A stretch of 64,000 bases of DNA from JBMNTP01 sp050945795 (GTDB taxonomy: Bacteria; Bacillota; Clostridia; Christensenellales; MGBC116941): NCBI GenBank assembly GCA_050945795.1, contig JBMNTP010000004.1, forward strand, positions 19,475-83,474, written 5' to 3'. Below the pieces are notes generated by a model, which saw only the letters and a program-made list of their open reading frames with translations, ran no database searches and was not told where the DNA came from. Both the position numbers and the translations under genes were made by a program. This document shows positions 58,966-64,000 of this stretch, one piece after another (position 1 is the stretch's first letter; every line of letters begins with the position of its first letter).

Positions 58966-59398
58966 TCCCTTCACCACCCGTTTCGTTTACTTGCTCCTTC
59001 TTAATGAACTTGCATTTAATCGGGAGCTTATGCATAGCCAGGCGGAGCGCCTCTCGGGCAGTCTCCTCGTTAACGCCGGCGATTTCAAACATAACCCTGC
59101 CCGGCTTTACAACGGCTACCCAGTATTCGGGTGCGCCCTTGCCGCTTCCCATGCGTGTTTCGGCAGGTTTTTTCGTTACCGGCTTGTCGGGGAAAATCTT
59201 TATCCAGACCTTTCCTCCGCGCTTTATATAACGGGTCATGGCTATACGAGCCGCTTCTATCTGGTTGCTTGTTACCCAAGCCGGCTCAGTAGCCACCAGT
59301 CCATATTCTCCGTATGCTATAAAATTGCCGCGCAGGGCTTTTCCGGTCATACGACCCCTCATTACCCTCCTGCGCTTGACCCTTTTAGGCATCAACAT
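58955..59398 (-). CDS. rplP: 50S ribosomal protein L16
   Basis: Binds near the A-site tRNA. 147 residues, starting with MLMPKRVKRRRVMRGRMTGK (family start MLMPKRVKxR), with GYFGLVA-type YGEYGLVATEPAWVTSNQIE and the C-terminal KLPIKCKFIKKEQVNE. The start codon overlaps the rpsC stop (TAATG). Confidence 0.98.
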   Translation of the reverse strand: MLMPKRVKRRRVMRGRMTGKALRGNFIAYGEYGLVATEPAWVTSNQIEAARIAMTRYIKRGGKVWIKIFPDKPVTKKPAETRMGSGKGAPEYWVAVVKPGRVMFEIAGVNEETAREALRLAMHKLPIKCKFIKKEQVNETGGEGNEG

Positions 59399-60081
59399 TA
59401 TCTGCGTCCCCCTTCCGTAGAGGCTGCGGAGTTGCGAGCAGCCAAAGGCTTGCCAAGCACTTCGCCTTTATATATCCAAACCTTGACTCCTATGCGTCCA
59501 TAAGTGGTTTTCGCTTCCGCAAAACCGTAATGGATGTCGGCGCGCATCGTCTGGAGCGGTATGGAACCTTCATGGTAATGCTCTGTTCTGGCGATTTCAG
59601 CTCCGCCTAGACGGCCGGATACCATTGTCTTAATTCCTTTTACGCCCTGCGCCTTCATGGAGCGGCCTATCGCCTGCTTCATAGCGCGCCTAAACGATAT
59701 GCGCCTCTCTAGCTGTGATGCTATGTTCTCAGCAACGAGCTGAGCATCGGCGTCAACGTTTCTTATCTCAATTATATTGACTAGGCAGCTTTTTCCGGTC
59801 AGCTTTTCAACATCCTTTTTAATCAGCTCAACACCGGCTCCGCCTTTTCCTATAATAATTCCAGGACGCCCAGCGTAAATATTTACAGCTACTCGCTGTG
59901 CCGCGCGCTCTATCTCAATCCTTGAAATGCCGGCGCTGTACAGCTTGTTTTTGAGGAATTTGCGAATCTTGTCGTCCTCAAGTATGTATTCCGCGAACTG
60001 CTTGCGGTTTGCGAACCAGCGCGTATCCCAATCCTTTATCACGCCAACCCTAAAGCCGTTCGGATTAACTTTCTGACCCAT
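59398..60081 (-). CDS. rpsC: 30S ribosomal protein S3
   Basis: mRNA-entry-site protein with helicase activity. 227 residues: start MGQKVNPNGFRVGVIKDWD, KH domain IYAGRPGIIIGKGG, and C-terminal IARTEHYHEGSIPLQTMRAD followed by VWIYKGEVL. Normal for the family. Confidence 0.98.
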   Translation of the reverse strand: MGQKVNPNGFRVGVIKDWDTRWFANRKQFAEYILEDDKIRKFLKNKLYSAGISRIEIERAAQRVAVNIYAGRPGIIIGKGGAGVELIKKDVEKLTGKSCLVNIIEIRNVDADAQLVAENIASQLERRISFRRAMKQAIGRSMKAQGVKGIKTMVSGRLGGAEIARTEHYHEGSIPLQTMRADIHYGFAEAKTTYGRIGVKVWIYKGEVLGKPLAARNSAASTEGGRR

Positions 60082-60096
60082 GTTTCACTTTCCTCC

Positions 60097-60483
60097 TTAT
60101 TTAACCTGGTCGAGTATAACGGTAACATGGCTGGAGCGCTTGAGTATGGGGTATGCGCTGCCCTTAGCTCTCGGCCTATACCTTTTTATAGTCGGCCCCT
60201 GATCGGCAAATACCTCGGCTACATAAAGCGAATCGCGGCTCAGGTCCATATTGTTTTCAGCGTTTGCCACCGCACTGTTGAGCACTTTCGCTACAACCGC
60301 GCTTGCCGCCTTGGGCGTATACATAAGTATCGCCTTGGCCTCATCAACGCTCTTTCCACGGATAAGGTCTATAACAATCTTGACCTTCCTCGTAGAAATC
60401 CTGACATAACGCGCTATCGCCTTCGGCCTTGTATCCTTATTCTCCCGCCTTGTAGCGGCTTTTTCCCTCTGTCTGGTTGCCAT
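60097..60483 (-). CDS. rplV: 50S ribosomal protein L22
   Basis: Lines the peptide exit tunnel. 128 residues; the core ARYVRISTRKVKIVIDLIRG and C-terminal GSAYPILKRSSHVTVIL are typical, but the N-terminus has about 20 extra basic residues (MATRQREKAATRRENKD), longer than the usual 110-113 residue protein. Follows rpsS by 14 bp. Confidence 0.97.
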   Translation of the reverse strand: MATRQREKAATRRENKDTRPKAIARYVRISTRKVKIVIDLIRGKSVDEAKAILMYTPKAASAVVAKVLNSAVANAENNMDLSRDSLYVAEVFADQGPTIKRYRPRAKGSAYPILKRSSHVTVILDQVK

Positions 60484-60497
60484 TGTGATCCTCCTTC

Positions 60498-60776
60498 TTA
60501 GCGGCCACCCGAAGATTTCTCTCCGGCGTGTCCCCTGAACAGGCGCGTAGGAGCAAACTCGCCAAGCTTATGCCCCACCATTTCCTCGGTAACATATACC
60601 GGGACATGCTTGCGGCCGTCATGGACCGCTATCGTATGCCCTACCAAGTCCGGGAAAATAGTTGAAGCCCTAGACCAGGTTTTAAGCATTTTCTTTTCAT
60701 TTTTATCGTTCATTTCCTGAATCCGCGAAAGCAGCTTCTCATTAATGAACGGACCTTTCTTTATTGAACGGCTCAT
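60498..60776 (-). CDS. rpsS: 30S ribosomal protein S19
   Basis: Head protein at the A-site finger. 92 residues with MSRSIKKGPFINEKLL, TWSRASTIFPDLVGHTIAVH and GEFAPTRLFRGHAGEKSSGG. Normal position between rplB and rplV. Confidence 0.98.
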   Translation of the reverse strand: MSRSIKKGPFINEKLLSRIQEMNDKNEKKMLKTWSRASTIFPDLVGHTIAVHDGRKHVPVYVTEEMVGHKLGEFAPTRLFRGHAGEKSSGGR

Positions 60777-60803
60777 ATGCCCGCCTCCTTTCGGCTTCCC
60801 GTA

Positions 60804-61637
60804 TTATTTAACGTTCCTGCGTTTAACAATAAACTTGTCGCTGGGGTTCTTAGCTTTTCTTGTCTTATATCCAAGAGTCGGCTTACCCCACGGCGTAACA
60901 GGTCCCGGCCTTCCGACAGGGGACTTGCCTTCGCCGCCGCCATGCGGATGGTCGTTCGGGTTCATAGCCGAGCCGCGAACAGCAGACCTGAAGCCCAAAT
61001 GCCTTTTACGACCCGCCTTGCCCAGCGATATGTTCTCATTATCTACATTTCCAACCTGACCAACCGTCGCGCGCGCGTCTATGGGTATCATGCGCACTTC
61101 TCCGGAGGGCAGTCTTATCTGTGAATAATTGCCTTCCTTAGCCATAAGCTGCGCCGCATTACCTGCGCTGCGGCAAAGTTTGGCACCGCCGCCCGCCCTA
61201 AGCTCAATGTTATGTATAACGGTACCGAGCGGTATATTCCTTATTGGAAGGGCGTTGCCCGGCTTAATGTCGGCGTCCGGACCCGATACTACGGTGTCCC
61301 CCGGCTTAAGGCCGATAGGAGCCACTATGTATCTTTTCTCGCCGTCTAGATAATGCAACAATGCGATATTCGCCGTCCTGTTCGGATCGTATTCTATCGT
61401 CGCTACCTTCGCCGGCACTCCGTCCTTGTTCCTCTTAAAATCAATAATCCTATACTTACGTTTAGCGCCGCCACCCCTGTGCCTAACAGTGATCTTACCT
61501 TGCGAGTTGCGTCCGCCTGTTCTTTTCAGCTCCTCCGTAAGCGACTTTTCAGGAGCCTTAGCCGTAATTTCCTCAAAGGTTGAAACCGTCATGTACCTCC
61601 GCGCGGGAGATGTCGGCTTATATTTTTTTATGCCCAT
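60804..61637 (-). CDS. rplB: 50S ribosomal protein L2
   Basis: Peptidyl-transferase-proximal protein. 277 residues; start MGIKKYKPTSPARRYMTV, NSQGKITVRHRGGGAKRKYR, and the conserved C-terminal MNPNDHPHGGGEGKSPVGRP with the functionally important His. No anomalies. Confidence 0.98.
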   Translation of the reverse strand: MGIKKYKPTSPARRYMTVSTFEEITAKAPEKSLTEELKRTGGRNSQGKITVRHRGGGAKRKYRIIDFKRNKDGVPAKVATIEYDPNRTANIALLHYLDGEKRYIVAPIGLKPGDTVVSGPDADIKPGNALPIRNIPLGTVIHNIELRAGGGAKLCRSAGNAAQLMAKEGNYSQIRLPSGEVRMIPIDARATVGQVGNVDNENISLGKAGRKRHLGFRSAVRGSAMNPNDHPHGGGEGKSPVGRPGPVTPWGKPTLGYKTRKAKNPSDKFIVKRRNVK

Positions 61638-61654
61638 GTTTCTGCCTCCTCTCC

Positions 61655-61954
61655 TTATTGCGCCAGCGTATCGAAGAACTCAATTCCCTTGGAATCCTTC
61701 TTCAAAGTCACATACGCTTTTTTGGTTTCGGGAGTGCGCCCGCTTGTGCGCCCCTGCCTTTTGATTTTCCCAATCTTGCGCGCGGTGTTGACCGATTGTA
61801 CCTTTACTCCAAATATCTCTTCAATCGCCAGTTTGATTTCCGTTTTGTTCGCCCTGGTATCGACATAAAAAGTATATTTTTTATTAGGTATATCGTCATA
61901 CGATTTTTCGGACAAAACCGGCCTCAATATAACATCATAAGGTGTTTTCATCAC
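61655..61954 (-). CDS. rplW: 50S ribosomal protein L23
   Basis: Docking site for SRP and trigger factor at the exit tunnel. 99 residues: YDVILRPVLSEKSYDDI, KKYTFYVDTRANKTEIKLAI, and a GRTSGRTPETKKAYVTL segment. GTG at 61954 or ATG at 61951 starts it; both overlap the rplD stop. GGAGG sits 7 nt before the GTG. Confidence 0.96.
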   Translation of the reverse strand: MMKTPYDVILRPVLSEKSYDDIPNKKYTFYVDTRANKTEIKLAIEEIFGVKVQSVNTARKIGKIKRQGRTSGRTPETKKAYVTLKKDSKGIEFFDTLAQ

Positions 61955-62574
61955 GCAAATACCTCCTGAACCTTCATGGCGGCCGCTTTGGTGATGATGA
62001 ACTTATCACAGTCCACTATATCAAGTACATTGAGCAGCTCGGCCTGCGACGTCTTAACGCCGGGCAGATTGCCCGAAGCACGCAGCGCGTTCTCGTTATA
62101 ATCGTCAAGCACCAACAGCGCCTTGTTATCCACTTTAAGATTAGCCAGCAGCTTAACCATTTCCTTGGTCTTGCCTTCGCTAAGCTTAAGCTCGTCAAGC
62201 ACTATAATATTTCCAGCCGCAACCTTTTCGCTAAGCGCGCCTTTTGTCGCAAGCCTTCTAACCTTTTTATTTATGGCAACCCTGTAGCTGCGCGGCTGCG
62301 GGGCGAATACAACACCGCCATGCCTGTGCTGCGGAGCGCGGATTGTACCCTGACGCGCGCGTCCTGTGCCTTTTTGCCTGTAAGGCTTTCTTCCCCCGCC
62401 TCTTACCTCTGAACGGGTAAGAGCGCTCTGGGTGCCCTGGCGCTTATTATTCAGCAGCGCCGTTACTACCTGATGGATTACGTCGGCATTAACCTCCGCA
62501 CTAAACACCTCATCAGCAAGCTCAAGCTCGCCTACCGTGGCGCCGTCCATATTGTATAAAGCCACTTTGGGCAT
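61951..62574 (-). CDS. rplD: 50S ribosomal protein L4
   Basis: Tunnel-lining protein; in E. coli it also represses the S10 operon. 207 residues: GTQSALTRSEVRGGGRKPYR, QKGTGRARQGTIRAPQHRHG and VFAPQPRSYRVAINKKVRRL are diagnostic. Overlaps the start of rplW by a few bases. Confidence 0.98.
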   Translation of the reverse strand: MPKVALYNMDGATVGELELADEVFSAEVNADVIHQVVTALLNNKRQGTQSALTRSEVRGGGRKPYRQKGTGRARQGTIRAPQHRHGGVVFAPQPRSYRVAINKKVRRLATKGALSEKVAAGNIIVLDELKLSEGKTKEMVKLLANLKVDNKALLVLDDYNENALRASGNLPGVKTSQAELLNVLDIVDCDKFIITKAAAMKVQEVFA

Positions 62575-62586
62575 GTCGTTACCTCC

Positions 62587-63225
62587 TTACTTACCGACCT
62601 GCTTGGTCGCGTCCTTTATCACCACAACGCTGCCCTTAGCTCCGGGAACCGCGCCCCTTATGAGCAGCAGGTTGCGCTCGGCGTCCACCCTGACCACTTC
62701 AAGGTTTTGAACGGTAACTTTTTCAGCTCCCATATGCCCGGCCATGTTCCTGCCCTTGAAAACCTTTGAAGGACTGGATCCGCCGCTAAGAGCGCCTACG
62801 CCCCTGTGGTATTTCGAACCGTGCGACATCGGGCCGCGATGCTGGTTCCAGCGGCGAATAACGCCCTGGAAGCCTTTTCCTTTAGACACTCCGCTTACAT
62901 CAACAATGTCGCCCGCCTCAAACATATCCGCCTTTATCTGCTGGCCAACTTCAAAATCGGCCTCGTTTTCCAGCTTGAATTCTTTAAGGTGCTTCATAGG
63001 CGCCGCGCCGGCCTTGGCGCAATGTCCTTTTTCCGGCTTGTTGATAAGCTTTTCGCGAACAGCGTCAAAACCTATCTGTATTGCCGAATATCCGTCAGTA
63101 TCCGGCGTTTTCTTCTGAAGAACAACGCAAGGGCCGGCCTCAACGGCCGTTACAGGTATAACAACACCTTCGGGTGTAAACACCTGCGTCATTCCCAGCT
63201 TTTTGCCTAATATGGCTTTTTTCAT
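62587..63225 (-). CDS. rplC: 50S ribosomal protein L3
   Basis: Early-assembly protein with a loop reaching the peptidyl transferase centre. 212 residues: start MKKAILGKKLGMTQVFTPEG, signature VSKGKGFQGVIRRWNQHRGP and SHGSKYHRGVGALSGGSSPS. Follows rpsJ by 14 bp. Confidence 0.98.
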   Translation of the reverse strand: MKKAILGKKLGMTQVFTPEGVVIPVTAVEAGPCVVLQKKTPDTDGYSAIQIGFDAVREKLINKPEKGHCAKAGAAPMKHLKEFKLENEADFEVGQQIKADMFEAGDIVDVSGVSKGKGFQGVIRRWNQHRGPMSHGSKYHRGVGALSGGSSPSKVFKGRNMAGHMGAEKVTVQNLEVVRVDAERNLLLIRGAVPGAKGSVVVIKDATKQVGK

Positions 63226-63239
63226 TTATGCCACCTCCA

Positions 63240-63548
63240 TTAGAGCTTAATCTCGATGTCGACGCCGGCCGGCAAATCCAGCTTCATCAGCGCGTCAACG
63301 GTTTTGGCCGTCGGGCTGAATATATCGATAAGCCTTTTGTACGTCCGCATCTCGAACTGCTCGCGGGAATCCTTATACTTGTGAGGAGCCCGCAGTATGG
63401 TTATTATCTCTTTTTGTGTCGGAAGCGGTATCGGGCCGCTTATTTTGGCTCCGGTGCGCTTCGCCGTATCGACTATCCTCTCGGAAGACTGGTCGATCAA
63501 ATGGTGATCATAAGCTTTAAGCTTAATCCTGATTTTCTGGCTGGCCAT
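63240..63548 (-). CDS. rpsJ: 30S ribosomal protein S10
   Basis: S10 of the small subunit, also the antitermination factor NusE. 102 residues: IRIKLKAYDHHLIDQSSERI, SGPIPLPTQKEIITILRAPH and the C-terminal LMKLDLPAGVDIEIKL. First gene of the S10 operon, behind an apparent promoter and leader. Start has AGGAGG. Confidence 0.98.
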   Translation of the reverse strand: MASQKIRIKLKAYDHHLIDQSSERIVDTAKRTGAKISGPIPLPTQKEIITILRAPHKYKDSREQFEMRTYKRLIDIFSPTAKTVDALMKLDLPAGVDIEIKL

Positions 63549-63701
63549 GTCAGTACCTCCTGTTTCATATCAACTGCGCCGTGTGTTCCGTAGTCTTTTT
63601 TACACGACATGGCTTACCGCCTGTCGCCCGATTGCCGGACATGGTCCACGGAAACTACCCGCAAAGCAGCAACCTCCCGCTTCATCCCTTATTAGCGCAA
63701 C
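63549..63701 (-). promoter_or_regulatory. S10 operon leader, likely structured
   Basis: About 150 nt of untranslated leader with inverted segments, including a long-range TTCCGT/ACGGAA pair enclosing several GC-rich stems (for example GGC-GGTAA-GCC). Leaders here often carry autogenous control by L4 or another ribosomal protein; the mechanism is not shown by sequence alone. Confidence 0.45.
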
Positions 63702-63707
63702 TATTAG

Positions 63708-63736
63708 ATTATATAGCAAGTCCTTCTATATTTCAA
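63708..63736 (-). promoter_or_regulatory. S10 operon promoter
   Basis: Minus strand: TTGAAA, 17-nt spacer, TATAAT, between tuf and rpsJ. A GGGAGGACA/TGTCCCCCC hairpin (about 63761-63780) lies between it and the tuf stop, without a clear U tract. Confidence 0.75.
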
Positions 63737-63800
63737 CAATAAATATATTTTTTTTACGTTGGGAGGACATTTTGTCCCCCCGCCGCAAAAATATAAGCAA

Positions 63801-64000
63801 TTAGTCTTCTATAATGGAGGCAACGGCTCCGGCGCCTACCGTACGGCCGCCTTCCCTTATAGCAAAACGCAGGCCGGGCTCTATAGCGATGGGCGTTATT
63901 AGCTTTATCTCCATCTCTATGTTGTCGCCGGGCATTACCATCTCTACTCCTTCAGGAAGCGTGATTACTCCGGTTACGTCCGTTGTTCTGAAGTAGAACT
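63801..64000 (-). CDS. tuf: Elongation factor Tu (copy 2), C-terminal end
   Basis: The last 65-66 codons of a second tuf gene; the rest lies outside the window. The visible part is nearly identical to copy 1, with only a few silent differences (for example GAAGC against GAGGC near the stop). Position just before rpsJ fits the str operon (rpsL-rpsG-fusA-tuf). Its near identity with the copy at 22.9 kb suggests gene conversion. Confidence 0.95.
   Translation of the reverse strand, partial: FYFRTTDVTGVITLPEGVEMVMPGDNIEMEIKLITPIAIEPGLRFAIREGGRTVGAGAVASIIED

Overview
The window looks like a chromosomal segment of a spore-forming anaerobic Firmicute of class Clostridia, probably one without a close named relative. 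The evidence is the Firmicutes-type gene order, strong AGGAGG-like ribosome binding sites, a T-box leader, SigH and CwlD of the sporulation programme, ThyX instead of ThyA, formate-THF ligase, a PPi-type phosphofructokinase, a type III glutamine synthetase, and a KOW-domain gene between map and infA. Most genes lie on the minus strand, as expected for one replichore arm; dinB, bioY, fhs, glnN, murG and a methyltransferase gene are on the plus strand.

Layout. 1-5 kb: the C-terminal end of a cell-wall-binding repeat protein faces a sortase gene, followed by an esterase and a beta-propeller-like lipoprotein. 4.9-8.5 kb: a galU-ahcY-SAH/MTA deaminase operon with a candidate structured RNA upstream. 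8.5-10.1 kb: LexA-controlled dinB and a small partner gene. 10.3-12.7 kb: nitroreductase, PPi-PFK, YjbQ. 12.8-15.4 kb: a T-box leader (apparent isoleucine specifier) ahead of an XRE-cupin regulator and an acyl-CoA synthetase. 15.4-18.5 kb: histidine phosphatase, divergent CobU, GNAT and DUF2156 genes. 18.6-22.4 kb: BirA-controlled bioY, a PG-binding/LysM/M14 peptidase, and fhs. 22.4-22.7 kb: a 108-bp tandem repeat array. 22.9-27.7 kb: cwlD-mrnC-thyX-rlmB-sigH, then tRNA-Gly and tuf. 27.7-28.3 kb: an intergenic region with a DnaA-box cluster. 28.3-32.6 kb: cysE-cysS-membrane genes-tsaD. 32.7-38.9 kb: two RNA/DNA methyltransferase-like genes, an HTH-fused glutamine synthetase III, and murG. 39-43.5 kb: transglutaminase protein, polar amino acid ABC transporter, membrane protein. 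43.6-64 kb: the S10/spc/alpha ribosomal superoperon, running from a second tuf copy at the right edge through rpsJ...rplQ, then the ECF transporter module, truA, rplM and rpsI.

Genes that work together. bioY (an S component, 18.7 kb) most likely uses the EcfA1-EcfA2-EcfT module encoded about 27 kb away. The ahcY operon handles SAM by-products. cysE-cysS couples cysteine synthesis to its use. The T-box operon suggests that an acyl-CoA synthetase responds to uncharged tRNA, possibly tRNA-Ile. The most notable non-routine features are this T-box operon, the XRE-glutamine synthetase fusion with a terminator-like hairpin in its leader, the candidate RNA between galU and dinB, and the DnaA-box cluster. 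All assignments rest on reading motifs and context; no database search was run.
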